A DNA stretch of 64,000 nucleotides, from NCBI GenBank assembly GCA_036268995.1, contig DATATB010000058.1:1-64000 (forward strand), in the 5' to 3' direction. The translations under genes and the position numbers were made by a program. The notes below the pieces were generated by a model. It searched no databases and was not told the DNA's origin. It saw nothing but the letters and a program-made list of their open reading frames with translations. Of the stretch, positions 1 through 8,229 are shown piece by piece; position 1 is the first letter of the stretch, and every line of letters begins with the position of its first letter. This stretch comes from DATATB01 sp036268995. GTDB taxonomy: Bacteria; Planctomycetota; Planctomycetia; Pirellulales; PNKZ01.

Positions 1-768
1 GGCCGTCCGGGCTGGGCGCTGATTTCACAGGTCGAGCATGCCCGCCTGTCCGGCGAAATGGCCACGGCCTGGGGTTCGCCTGCCTGCCCTAAGCTGGAAT
101 ACCGGCGGGAAATGCTGCCGGCCATCTTTCACCACGACGACGGCTGGGCTGAGTGGGAACGGCATCCGGGTGTCGATCCGGCCAGCGGCCGGCCGCTGAA
201 CTTTACCGAAATGCGGCTGGACGAAAGCTTAGCAATCTGGCAGCGGTCGATCAGTTTGGCAGCTGGCGACGGCCCTCTGGCCGGGTACGTGGTCAGTGGG
301 CATTTTTCCGCTTTGCTGCGGCACCAAAACGCCTGGCAAAAAATGGGCTCGGCGCATCATGACCAAGCCCGGTCGTTTCTCGATGAACAAGACCGCCGCC
401 GCACCGACTGGCTGGCGCAATGGCAGAGCCATTCGCCCGCCTCGCGTACTGCGGCGGCGGCCGAAAAAGGCCTGCATTGGCTCCAGTTTTTCGATGCTTT
501 GAGCCTCTGGCTATGCATGGCGCGGCGCGACCAGCCGCACGCCATGCCGATTCCCGGCGGGGGCGAGTTGCGGCTGACGCCGGTCGCCTCGAACCCGGCC
601 AAGGGCGAGCGGATCGGGCTCGCGCCCTGGCCCTTCTCTCGGCCGGAACTGCCTTTGGGACTATCGGGCCGGTGCCTGCCGGTTGGGCATTACCGAACCT
701 CCGCCGAGCTGGTCGACGCGCCTTCGGCAACGATTATGCTCAATTGGCTGCTTATGCCGGCCCCATAA
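1..768 (+). CDS. DUF3891 family protein (5' truncated by window edge)
   Basis: The reading frame is open from base 1, and the residues before the first in-window Met (base 58) read WALISQVEHARLSGEMA followed by WG. This matches the typical DUF3891 N-terminus, so the true start lies just upstream of the window. The visible part is 255 residues, rich in Trp and His, with no signal peptide or membrane segment in view. DUF3891 proteins have no established biochemical role. The gene ends about 240 bp before the next start and no partner gene is visible. Family assignment is by N-terminal motif only. Confidence 0.75.
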   Translation, partial: GRPGWALISQVEHARLSGEMATAWGSPACPKLEYRREMLPAIFHHDDGWAEWERHPGVDPASGRPLNFTEMRLDESLAIWQRSISLAAGDGPLAGYVVSGHFSALLRHQNAWQKMGSAHHDQARSFLDEQDRRRTDWLAQWQSHSPASRTAAAAEKGLHWLQFFDALSLWLCMARRDQPHAMPIPGGGELRLTPVASNPAKGERIGLAPWPFSRPELPLGLSGRCLPVGHYRTSAELVDAPSATIMLNWLLMPAP

Positions 769-1011
769 CCGATCTCGCAAGGCCCAATCCCGCTCTTCTC
801 TTCCCCCGTCTCTTCTCTTTTCTTTCTTAGCGTCCTTCGCGGCCTTCTGTTCAATTCCCCCTGTTCCTCGTTCCCCCCGAAGTCCTGCCCGCGAAAACCC
901 TTGACCCTCGGCGCGCCGCCTAAATAGACTGGATAGACGAGCTTCTCTGCCAACGCCGCCGAATTTCCCCCTTCGCGGCCCATTTCATTTGGGGGCATTT
1001 GCCAGGTGCGC
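769..1011. repeat. Intergenic stretch with pyrimidine-rich dispersed-repeat fragment
   Basis: No gene is seen. Bases about 790-860 are a C/T-rich run containing a phrase of the type TTAGCGTCCTTCGCGGCCTT followed by CTGTTCAA. The same phrase recurs at about 34400-34450 and in the long inverted repeat at 25914-26140, so this looks like a degraded half copy of that element. Confidence 0.5.
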
Positions 1012-1905
1012 ATGCAAACCGTTCACGCTTTTCCGTCCTTCGGCCGCCTGCGGTATCTGCTGGCCACGGCCATCGTTTTGCTTGGCGCCGGCGGCCTGTG
1101 GGCTCAAAACACGCTGCCCAGTCCGGCTGCGACCACTCCCGGGGCCAAGCCCGCCCCGCGATTTCGCAAGCTGGCGCCGGGCGTGGAAAAAACCATTCCC
1201 GCCGACCGTGGCGCCGCCGAACAATTGAGCCTGCACAACCTGGACGAGTTGCTGGCCGTGGATCCGGCGTTTGGCGAGCGGCCGGGCACCGAGGGGAAGG
1301 GGCCCGCGCTGAACGTCCGCGTCGCGCACGACAACTGGGCGCTGGATTTTACGTTCAAGCCGCTGCGGTACATCCGCGTTGACGTGCCCAACAACCAAGG
1401 GCTGCTGACGTCGAAGTTGATTTGGTATCTGGTCTACCACGTTCGCAATCCAGCAGCGGCCGACGCCGACGCCGCGGCCAAGCCGGTGCGGTTCATTCCC
1501 GTTTTCTGGCTGCAAAGCGGCGACACCGGCCAGTTGTATCCCGACAAGCTGGTGTCCGTGGCCATTCCCGCCATCGAGCGCCGCGAGGATCCCAATCGAC
1601 ATCTGCTGGACACGACGCAGATCGAAGGGGACATCGCACCGGGGCAAGAAGTGTGGGGGGTGGTCACATGGGACGATATCGACCCGGCGACCGACCGCTT
1701 TTCGATTTTGGTGCAAGGGCTGAGCGGCGCATATCAATGGATCCAAAAGCCCGGTGCCGCGGCGGCCGCCCCCGGGCAGCGAGAAATTAAACTCAAGACG
1801 TTGCAGTTGAACTTCTGGCGGCCCGGCGATTCTTTCTACGAGCACGAGTCGGAAATCCGCTACGGGGCGCCGGGAGACGTTGACTATCGCTGGATCTACC
1901 GCTAA
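1012..1905 (+). CDS. Exported protein of unknown function
   Basis: A 297-residue protein. A GTG two codons upstream (1006) is an alternative start; ATG at 1012 gives a clean Sec signal peptide (basic N-region, hydrophobic LLATAIVLLGAGGL, cleavage near LWAQ). The mature part has no cysteine cluster and no membrane segment. It has alternating beta-type stretches and Trp/Tyr-containing segments (FWRPGDSFYEHE and similar), and predicted location is the periplasm or cell surface. I do not recognise a family. It is followed closely by rpmA on the same strand, but the two products have no evident functional link. Confidence 0.75.
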   Translation: MQTVHAFPSFGRLRYLLATAIVLLGAGGLWAQNTLPSPAATTPGAKPAPRFRKLAPGVEKTIPADRGAAEQLSLHNLDELLAVDPAFGERPGTEGKGPALNVRVAHDNWALDFTFKPLRYIRVDVPNNQGLLTSKLIWYLVYHVRNPAAADADAAAKPVRFIPVFWLQSGDTGQLYPDKLVSVAIPAIERREDPNRHLLDTTQIEGDIAPGQEVWGVVTWDDIDPATDRFSILVQGLSGAYQWIQKPGAAAAAPGQREIKLKTLQLNFWRPGDSFYEHESEIRYGAPGDVDYRWIYR

Positions 1906-1972
1906 AAAACGGAATTGCCGCATGGGCGCGTTTTCATCGCAGTAGGTCTATAGTCAACGAGCAAGCAGTCTT

Positions 1973-2221
1973 ATGGCACATAAGAAGGGTCAAGGTTCCA
2001 GCCGCAACGGACGCGATTCCAAAGCGCAGCGCCGTGGCGTCAAACGCTATGCGGGCGAACGGGTGATCGCCGGCAATATCCTGGTGCGCCAGGTCGGCAA
2101 CCGGTTCTTTCCCGGCAAAGGCGTCGGTCAAGGCAGCGATTTCACGCTCTTTGCCCTCGTCGACGGCCTGGTCAAGTTCGACCGCGAAGGACGACGGGTG
2201 AACATCGTCGCGCCGGTGTAG
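1973..2221 (+). CDS. rpmA: 50S ribosomal protein L27
   Basis: An 82-residue basic protein beginning MAHKKGQGSSRNGRDS, the strongly conserved L27 N-terminus whose flexible tail reaches the peptidyl-transferase centre. GERVIAGNILVRQ and the GxGxxxTLFAL..G.V.F pattern are also family features. Length is normal. obgE follows on the same strand after 200 bp, a frequent bacterial arrangement. The usual upstream partner rplU (L21) is not adjacent here. Confidence 0.98.
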   Translation: MAHKKGQGSSRNGRDSKAQRRGVKRYAGERVIAGNILVRQVGNRFFPGKGVGQGSDFTLFALVDGLVKFDREGRRVNIVAPV

Positions 2222-2247
2222 AAAGCCAAGGATGAGCCGATCGGAGA

Positions 2248-2303
2248 GCCGGGAGCGTTAGCGACCGGAGTCCGCCGTTCCTCCGGTCGCTAACGCTCTC
2301 GGC
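2248..2303. repeat. Near-perfect inverted repeat between rpmA and obgE
   Basis: Two 22-base arms (2248-2269 and 2282-2303) containing AGCGTTAGCGACCGGA and its complement are separated by a 12-base loop, with one mismatch. A half copy of the same word occurs at 63238-63265, so this is a dispersed repeat. It may also act as a transcript 3' end for rpmA, but there is no T-run after it. Confidence 0.7.
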
Positions 2304-2423
2304 CCGCCAAACAACGCCGCCGCCAGCATTTCGAGTAAGATATTCCGGGATGGCCCTTGCTGCGGCGAGGCTCATCCCGTTTTTCATTCATCAATCATCA
2401 TTCCTCCTTCATCATTTCCTGCC

Positions 2424-3434
2424 ATGTTCGTTGATCGCGTACAAATTCATGTGCAGGCCGGCAAGGGGGGCGACGGGTGCATGAGCTTCCGCCGCGAGAA
2501 ATACGTGCCGCGCGGTGGTCCCGACGGCGGCGACGGCGGTGATGGCGGCAGCGTGATGATCGTGGCCGAAGCCGGCGTTGACAGCCTGGCCGCTTTGGCT
2601 CATCGCAAGCATTGGAAGGCCGGCTCCGGCGATCCCGGCCGCGGCGCCAATTGTCATGGCCGCACGGCCGAGGACCTGGTCATTCACGTGCCGCCGGGGA
2701 CGATTGTCATGGACGCCCGCGGCGGTTTCGTGCTCAAGGACCTGGCGCATCCCGGCGAGCAGGTCGTGGCGGTGCGTGGAGGCAAGGGGGGCAAGGGCAA
2801 CACGCGCTTCAAGACTTCCACCAACCGTGCTCCGCGGCAATTCACGCCCGGCGAAGATGGCGAAGGTCGCGAGTTGCTGCTGGAGTTGAAGGTGATTGCC
2901 GACGTGGGCCTGATCGGCAAGCCCAACGCCGGCAAGAGCACGCTTTTGAGCCGCCTGTCGCGCGCCCGGCCCGAGATCGCCGCCTATCCGTTCACCACCA
3001 AGCATCCGAACCTGGGCATCGTCTACCCCACGCTCGATCGCTCGTTCGTCTTGGCCGATATTCCAGGCTTGATCGAAGGCGCTCACGCGGGCGTGGGCCT
3101 GGGGCACGAGTTCTTGCGGCACATCGAACGGGCCGGCATCCTGGTGCACCTGGTCGAGCCGGAACCGGCCGACGGCACCGATCCGATTGCCAACTATCGC
3201 GCCATTCGCAGCGAGCTGGCCCATTACGATGCGCACCTGGCCGAGCGTCCGGAGATCTTGGTCGTTTCCAAGGCCGAGCTGCCTGCCGCGGCCAGCGTGC
3301 AAGCGTCGCTCGCCGCGGCCGCGGGCCACGACGTGCTGGCCATTTCCGCGGTGACCGGCGCCGGGCTCGATCGTTTGCTGTATGCGATCGTGGCAGCGCT
3401 TGACGCGCGCGAGCAGGTGCAGGCCCCGCCATGA
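2424..3434 (+). CDS. obgE: GTPase Obg/CgtA, ribosome maturation factor
   Basis: A 336-residue protein with the glycine-rich Obg fold (residues 1-158) followed by a G domain: G1 GKPNAGKS at 165-172, switch region YPFTTKHPNLG, G3 DIPG at 212-215 and G5 ISAVTGAG. Obg GTPases bind the 50S subunit and act in late ribosome assembly and stress control. The G4 position reads SKAE where most Obg proteins have NKxD, an atypical guanine-specificity loop. There is no long C-terminal Obg extension. The stop overlaps the coaX start (ATGA), implying translational coupling. Confidence 0.96.
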   Translation: MFVDRVQIHVQAGKGGDGCMSFRREKYVPRGGPDGGDGGDGGSVMIVAEAGVDSLAALAHRKHWKAGSGDPGRGANCHGRTAEDLVIHVPPGTIVMDARGGFVLKDLAHPGEQVVAVRGGKGGKGNTRFKTSTNRAPRQFTPGEDGEGRELLLELKVIADVGLIGKPNAGKSTLLSRLSRARPEIAAYPFTTKHPNLGIVYPTLDRSFVLADIPGLIEGAHAGVGLGHEFLRHIERAGILVHLVEPEPADGTDPIANYRAIRSELAHYDAHLAERPEILVVSKAELPAAASVQASLAAAAGHDVLAISAVTGAGLDRLLYAIVAALDAREQVQAPP

Positions 3435-4228
3435 CACTCTCGCAGTTCCCGCTGATCGCCGTCGACGTCGGCAACAGCCGCGTGAAGCTCGGCCGCTTCG
3501 ACGCCGCTCCGGCGGCTGACGGGCAATTGCCGAGTCCCGCCGCCACGCTCGATCTGGGCGCCGACGCGGCCGAACTCGCGAAAATCGGCCCCTGGCTGGG
3601 CAGCAGCGCGGCCGGCGACTTGCGTTGGCACATTGGCAGCGTGCAGCGATCCGTCAGTTCCACGCTCATCGATTGGTTGCGCGGCCAGAACGTGCAGCAC
3701 ATCACGCTGCTGGCTTCATTCGACTTGCCGCTGCGCGCCACACTGCCGCGGCCCGACATGGTCGGCATCGACCGCTTGCTGGGCGCGGTCGCGGCCAATC
3801 GGCTGCGCGGTCCAGACCGGCCGGCCATCGTCGTTGATCTGGGCACGGCCATCACCGTGGACCTGGTCGATGCCGATGGTGCGTTCGCCGGCGGGGCGAT
3901 CCTGCCGGGCATTGGCTTGTCGGCTCGAGCGTTGCACGCGTTTACCGATTTGCTGCCCGAGTTGCAGATGCAAGCCCTGGCCGAGCCGCCCGCGGCGCTG
4001 GGCACCGACACGATCGCGGCCATGCGTGCCGGCATCTATTGGGGAGCCGTGGGCGGAGTTCGGCATCTGATCGATTTGCTCGCCCGGCAGCTTCCGCGAC
4101 CACCGCAAGTATTTCTCACCGGCGGGGCGGCCCCGGCCGTCGCCCACCTGATCGCCCCCGACGCCCAATACCAGGCGCATCTGGTGCTGGCCGGCATCGC
4201 CTTGACCGCCGCCCACGTCGCCACATGA
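3431..4228 (+). CDS. coaX: Type III pantothenate kinase
   Basis: A 265-residue protein of the ASKHA fold that phosphorylates pantothenate, the first step of coenzyme A synthesis. Seen: phosphate-binding loop DVGNSRVKLGRF (residues 11-22), central DMVGIDRLLGA, and VVDLGTAITVDLVD, all type III signatures. Length is normal for CoaX. The start overlaps the obgE stop and the end overlaps the next GTPase start by four bases, so the three genes are probably one transcript. Confidence 0.95.
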   Translation: MTLSQFPLIAVDVGNSRVKLGRFDAAPAADGQLPSPAATLDLGADAAELAKIGPWLGSSAAGDLRWHIGSVQRSVSSTLIDWLRGQNVQHITLLASFDLPLRATLPRPDMVGIDRLLGAVAANRLRGPDRPAIVVDLGTAITVDLVDADGAFAGGAILPGIGLSARALHAFTDLLPELQMQALAEPPAALGTDTIAAMRAGIYWGAVGGVRHLIDLLARQLPRPPQVFLTGGAAPAVAHLIAPDAQYQAHLVLAGIALTAAHVAT

Positions 4229-5409
4229 CTCCACCGCATGCCCGGGCCGCGCGGTTGACGCCAGCCGGGCGCGGCGCGATTGCGGCCGTGCTAGTGTCGG
4301 GCCCCGGTGCCACGGAAATCGTCGATCGACTGTTTAACTCTGCCAATGGTCGCCCTTTGGCCGAGCAACCGCTCGATCGCATTGTCTTTGGCCGTTGGGG
4401 CGGCGAAGAGTTGATCGTCTGCCGCCGAGGACCAGAGCAGCTCGAAGTGCAATGCCACGGCGGCAGTGCCGCGGTCGAGGCCCTGATTCGCTCGCTGGCC
4501 GAGCACGGCATTGTGATCGAAAGTTGGGAAGAGCACGTGCAGCAAGTGGCCGGCGACCGTTTGGCGGCAGAAGCCTGGCAGATGCTGGCGCAGGTCCAGA
4601 CCGAGCGCGCGGCGCTGATTCTACTCGACCAGTTCCACGGCGCATTACGGCGCGAGATCGACGCAATCTGCCAAGCTGCCGGTGCTGGCCAGTTCACTGC
4701 AGCGCTGGCGGGCATCGATGCGTTGTTGGCGCGAGCTAGCATTGGCCGGCACCTGGTCCGGCCTTTTCGTGTCGTGTTGGCCGGCAGGCCGAACGTCGGC
4801 AAGAGCAGCCTGGTGAATCGGCTGCTGGGCTATGGCCGCGCGATCACTTCGCCCGTGCCGGGCACTACGCGCGACATCGTCACGGCCACGACCGCGCTGG
4901 ATGGCTGGCCGGTCGAATTGGTCGATACGGCCGGCCTGCACGAGGCCGGCAGCGAACTCGAATCGCAGGGCATCGAGCGAGCCGCGACCGAGATTCGCAG
5001 CGCCGACCTGGTGCTCTTGGTACACGACGCCAGCGCCGCGTCGGATGGGCCGTCTAGTGCCTCGTCCGATATTACGCTCAATGCTGTCATTGCCAGCAGC
5101 CGCTCTGTCGGCACCTTGCTCGAAGTTTGGAACAAGGCGGATCTCGTGCCGCCGGCCGAGCGCGACCAGCCGGCCGAGTATTACGCCAGCGCGGCCAGCG
5201 GCGAGGGGCTTGATCGCCTGGCCGCCCAGATCGGCCGGCGGCTGATGGGCAATCCGCCCAAGCCCGGCTGCGGCGTGCCCTTCATCGAGCGGCACGTGCA
5301 AGCACTCGAGCGCGCCCGCGATTTGCTAGCGTCGGGTGCTAGCGATGCCGCCTTAGCTTGCCTGCTGATGATCGTCGCCGACGAGCGGCCGGCGCCGGCC
5401 TGCCAGTAA
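4225..5409 (+). CDS. MnmE-like GTPase lacking the C-terminal cysteine motif
   Basis: A 394-residue protein. The ATG at 4225 overlaps the coaX stop; longer readings only run through coaX out of frame. The N-terminus has the MnmE folate-binding-type sequence TPAGRGAIAAVLVSGPGA and EVQCHGG (residues 74-80). A TrmE-type G domain follows, with GRPNVGKS at 187-194, TTRD at 214-217, DTAG at 234-237 and an NKAD. True MnmE (about 450 residues) ends in CxGK with a cysteine needed for wobble-uridine modification. This protein ends APACQ with no CxGK and is about 60 residues shorter. It is clearly an MnmE relative, but activity as the tRNA-modifying enzyme is doubtful. Confidence 0.85.
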   Translation: MTPPHARAARLTPAGRGAIAAVLVSGPGATEIVDRLFNSANGRPLAEQPLDRIVFGRWGGEELIVCRRGPEQLEVQCHGGSAAVEALIRSLAEHGIVIESWEEHVQQVAGDRLAAEAWQMLAQVQTERAALILLDQFHGALRREIDAICQAAGAGQFTAALAGIDALLARASIGRHLVRPFRVVLAGRPNVGKSSLVNRLLGYGRAITSPVPGTTRDIVTATTALDGWPVELVDTAGLHEAGSELESQGIERAATEIRSADLVLLVHDASAASDGPSSASSDITLNAVIASSRSVGTLLEVWNKADLVPPAERDQPAEYYASAASGEGLDRLAAQIGRRLMGNPPKPGCGVPFIERHVQALERARDLLASGASDAALACLLMIVADERPAPACQ

Positions 5410-5553
5410 CTTCGCCCGATCCGTCTAGGGCTGCGGTGGTTAGTGCGTTATACTCGGTCGATCTCTAGCCACTGGATCGCTCGCGGCGCGCTTGCGCGCG
5501 GTGATATTCGCGTCGGATGGCGGTTGGTCGATCCAGGCTCGAGCGAACTGTTC

Positions 5554-5560
5554 AAGGAGG
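5554..5560 (+). promoter_or_regulatory. Strong Shine-Dalgarno deciding the start of the TPR gene
   Basis: AAGGAGG lies 8 bases before ATG 5569. It selects that start over the longer in-frame reading from 5443, and the shorter product begins with a proper signal peptide. Confidence 0.85.
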
Positions 5561-5568
5561 AACAGGCC

Positions 5569-7554
5569 ATGCGCTTAGTGATGAAGGCCGCGCCGGCGTT
5601 TCGCTGGTTTTGCATTTTGCTGTGGCTGGCTGCCGGCAGCGAAGCGGCCGATCCGCCGAGGTCGCGCGCGTCGGTTGACCCCGACGTTGTGATGGTCAGC
5701 GACGACCAGCCCGCCACGCTGCCGAAGGCCGCTGCGTCGAAAGCCGCTGCCCCCAAGGCCGCGGCGCGCCTGGCGCCGACGCCTGCCGGAGCCCCGGCCG
5801 CCGTGCAGTTCAAGAGCGCACCCGTGGCCCCGCAACTGCAAGTCAAGGCGCCGCCCGAGGCCGACGAGTTGAAGCCGTCCGTCTGCGACGTGATCCCGTT
5901 CAAAGGTGTCCGGCCGGGCGTTTCGCACATCGCGGAAGTGGCCAAGCTCTGGGGCGATCCGCTGAGCATCGAGCCTAAAGACACGATGCTGCGACATACT
6001 TACGCCTGCGACCGCTTCAAACGCGTCGAGGTGACGTTCTACGAAGACAAGGTCTTGTCGATTGTGTTGCACCTCGAGCGGCCGGCTCGCGTCCAGGAAT
6101 TGCTCGAGCAGCTCGACCTGCTGCGTTTCGAGCCGGTCGAAGTGACGAGCAGCGCCGGCAAGCTTGTCGGCCTGTCGATTCCCGAGCGCTCGACGGCCTT
6201 GAGCTTTGTTCCCGGTCATCGCGACGAGGTTTCGCACGTTGTGTTCGATTGCCCCGATTCGCAACCTTTCGTCTTGCGGGCTGCCAGCCGCATGGCCGAA
6301 AACTACACCGGCTGTCTCGAAGACCTGTCCTGCGCGCTCGAGTTGGACCCGCAGAATGCCGAAGCCCTGTCGCTCAAGGCCAGCGTGCTGCTGCGCTTGG
6401 GCCAGGCTCGCGAGGCGCTGGCGACAATCGAACAGACGGCCCAGCACGACGCCCAGAGCGCGAGCCAATTGCTGGTGCAGTCCAAGGTGCTGGCCGAGTT
6501 GAGCCAGTATGACCAGGCCCGCGAGGTCGCGCAGCGTGCGCTGGCGGGCTGTGGGCGGCAGTCGGAGCTCAAGGCCCGCGTCATTTGCGAGCTGGCCGAC
6601 CAATTGGCGGCCGGACCACAGCGCGATTACAAGTCGGCGCTCGATCTGCATTTGCAGGCCATTCAACTGGCCGAACCGCTGGTGACCGATTCCCGCCCCA
6701 CGGTGCGGCAAGCGGCCCGCGAAATCCGGCTCGATGCCTACCTGGCTGCGGCCAACGACATTGCCTGGGGCGATTGGAAGTCGAAGGACACGGTCGTGCC
6801 GAAATGGCTCGAGCGGGCCAAGGGCCTCACCGGCGAGTTCGCCACGCAGGCCGGACAACTCGAAGCCACGATGAAACTCTGCCGCAAAGCGCTGTCGGCG
6901 AGCGTGGGCATGAAGGGTGCTCTCGATCCGGCTCCCTGGATCGAGCAGTTGTCGGCGGCCAGCACCGCGCGGCTCGAAGCCCTGCGCGATCCGGTCTATC
7001 GCCACCAGGTCGAGTGGGAACTGGGGCTCGCGCTGTACGATTCGCTGCAAGCCTATCAAATGCGCGGCGACATTCCGCTGGCTCTGAAGTACGGCTTGCT
7101 GGCCGCTTCGCACCTGGAAAAGGCCATCGAACTGCGGCACGAGTCGCCGCTGGATCAGTACCTGCTGGGCCGGCTCTACTTCCGCATGGGTTCGATGCAG
7201 GCCATCAACAATAAGAATCATCGGGATGCCCTCGTGTGGTTCGACAAGGCCTGGCCGGCCGTCACCCGGCGCATGCCCACGTCGGCCTGGGCCGACCCCG
7301 GCCGGCAGGGTGAAACGCTGGTGAGCATGGCCGTGAGCTATTGGGCGGCCGGGCAGCCGGAAAAGGCCCTGCAACTGACGCGGCAAGGCGTAGAATGGAT
7401 GGAGCAGGCCGTCGGGGACGGGGTTCTCGACAAGCAAGCGCTGAGCGTGCCTTATTCGAACTTGTCGGCGATGCACCGCTACCTGGGCGAAGAAGACAAG
7501 GCTCGCGGCTTTGCTCAATTGGCCGATCGCATGAAAGCCGCGAAGCTCCGCTGA
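5569..7554 (+). CDS. Exported TPR-repeat protein
   Basis: A 661-residue protein. The start is fixed by an AAGGAGG Shine-Dalgarno. The N-terminus is a signal peptide (APAFRWFCILLWLAAGSEA). An Ala/Lys/Pro-rich low-complexity linker covers roughly residues 45-95, followed by a folded region with CDVIPFKGVRPGVSHIAEV (about residue 105), which resembles a small repeat-flanked beta domain. Helical TPR-like repeats then run to the end (LELDPQNAEALSLKASVLLR, REALATIEQTAQHD, YLLGRLYFRMGS and more). It probably scaffolds protein interactions in the periplasm; no enzyme motif is visible. fxsA follows 4 bp downstream. Confidence 0.85.
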   Translation: MRLVMKAAPAFRWFCILLWLAAGSEAADPPRSRASVDPDVVMVSDDQPATLPKAAASKAAAPKAAARLAPTPAGAPAAVQFKSAPVAPQLQVKAPPEADELKPSVCDVIPFKGVRPGVSHIAEVAKLWGDPLSIEPKDTMLRHTYACDRFKRVEVTFYEDKVLSIVLHLERPARVQELLEQLDLLRFEPVEVTSSAGKLVGLSIPERSTALSFVPGHRDEVSHVVFDCPDSQPFVLRAASRMAENYTGCLEDLSCALELDPQNAEALSLKASVLLRLGQAREALATIEQTAQHDAQSASQLLVQSKVLAELSQYDQAREVAQRALAGCGRQSELKARVICELADQLAAGPQRDYKSALDLHLQAIQLAEPLVTDSRPTVRQAAREIRLDAYLAAANDIAWGDWKSKDTVVPKWLERAKGLTGEFATQAGQLEATMKLCRKALSASVGMKGALDPAPWIEQLSAASTARLEALRDPVYRHQVEWELGLALYDSLQAYQMRGDIPLALKYGLLAASHLEKAIELRHESPLDQYLLGRLYFRMGSMQAINNKNHRDALVWFDKAWPAVTRRMPTSAWADPGRQGETLVSMAVSYWAAGQPEKALQLTRQGVEWMEQAVGDGVLDKQALSVPYSNLSAMHRYLGEEDKARGFAQLADRMKAAKLR

Positions 7555-7558
7555 TCCG

Positions 7559-8005
7559 ATGTTCCGCCTGTTGCTGCCGATTCTGCTGTTTCCAGTCCTC
7601 GAGATCTTCCTGCTGGTGCGCTTGGCCCAGCTCACGAGCGGCTGGGAAGTGCTCGCCTATTTGATACTGGCGATGCTGGCCGGCGGCCGATTGATCTCGC
7701 GCCCCGGCACGCTGGCCGCCATCTCCAGCCGCCGCTACCGCTTTAGCACCGGCTCGCCTGTCCGCGATCGCATGCTGGAAATCGGCGCGGGCTTGCTGCT
7801 GATCCTGCCCGGCTTGCTCTCCGACATCCTGGCTATCACGCTCTTGGTGCCGCCGCTACGAACCCGGCTATTACGCTGGGTCGCCCATTCACTACCGGCC
7901 GAAGTTCGCACCCGCGCCAGCGTCTTCCAAGCCAACGTCTCGCGCCCTCACCCAGCCGCCACCTCCGACGACCCCATCGACGTCCCCTCGCGCCAAATCG
8001 AATAG
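7559..8005 (+). CDS. fxsA: FxsA family inner-membrane protein
   Basis: A 148-residue protein with three or four hydrophobic segments: N-terminal LLLPILLFPVLEIFLLV, then a segment around LAYLILAMLAGGRLIS, and IGAGLLLILPGLLSDILAI near residue 85-100. The layout and the GLLLILPGLLSD block are characteristic of FxsA, a small membrane protein whose loss or overproduction changes phage exclusion in E. coli. The polar C-terminal tail is cytoplasmic. It starts 4 bp after the TPR gene and is probably co-transcribed. Confidence 0.88.
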   Translation: MFRLLLPILLFPVLEIFLLVRLAQLTSGWEVLAYLILAMLAGGRLISRPGTLAAISSRRYRFSTGSPVRDRMLEIGAGLLLILPGLLSDILAITLLVPPLRTRLLRWVAHSLPAEVRTRASVFQANVSRPHPAATSDDPIDVPSRQIE

Positions 8006-8026
8006 TGCGGCCGCGGCATCGTCCTC

Positions 8027-8103
8027 TTCCTCCCCTCGCCCCTTGCGGGAGAGGGCTTGCGGCGAGCTCAGCCGAGCGGGTCGGGGGTGAGGGGTAGGAG
8101 CAC
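8027..8103. repeat. Dispersed repeat, family B (copy 1)
   Basis: About 77 bp made of CCCCTTGCGGGAGAGGGCTT, then GCGGCGAGCTCAGCCGAGCG and GGTCGGGGGTGAGGGG. Copies in the other orientation occur at 16211-16284 (inside a coding sequence) and 18253-18330. It lies in the 224-bp gap between fxsA and the oxidoreductase gene. Confidence 0.85.
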
Positions 8104-8229
8104 TGCCGGCTCGCCCATCCTTTCGACTTCTTCTGACCGAAGCCAGCCGGCGCCGCCCCTGCCGACAACCGCCCCTCGATGGTATCGTATCGGCAGCTTG
8201 ATCCGCCCAACCTCTGATCACAAGCGTCG

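Noticed and set aside
4039..4224. Upstream extension of the MnmE-like gene
   Set aside because: It reads through coaX out of frame. The ATG at 4225 overlaps the coaX stop and begins the recognisable MnmE sequence.
5575..7635. A 686-codon minus-strand frame opposite the TPR gene
   Set aside because: Composition is that of a shadow frame; the sense strand has a perfect Shine-Dalgarno, signal peptide and TPR repeats.
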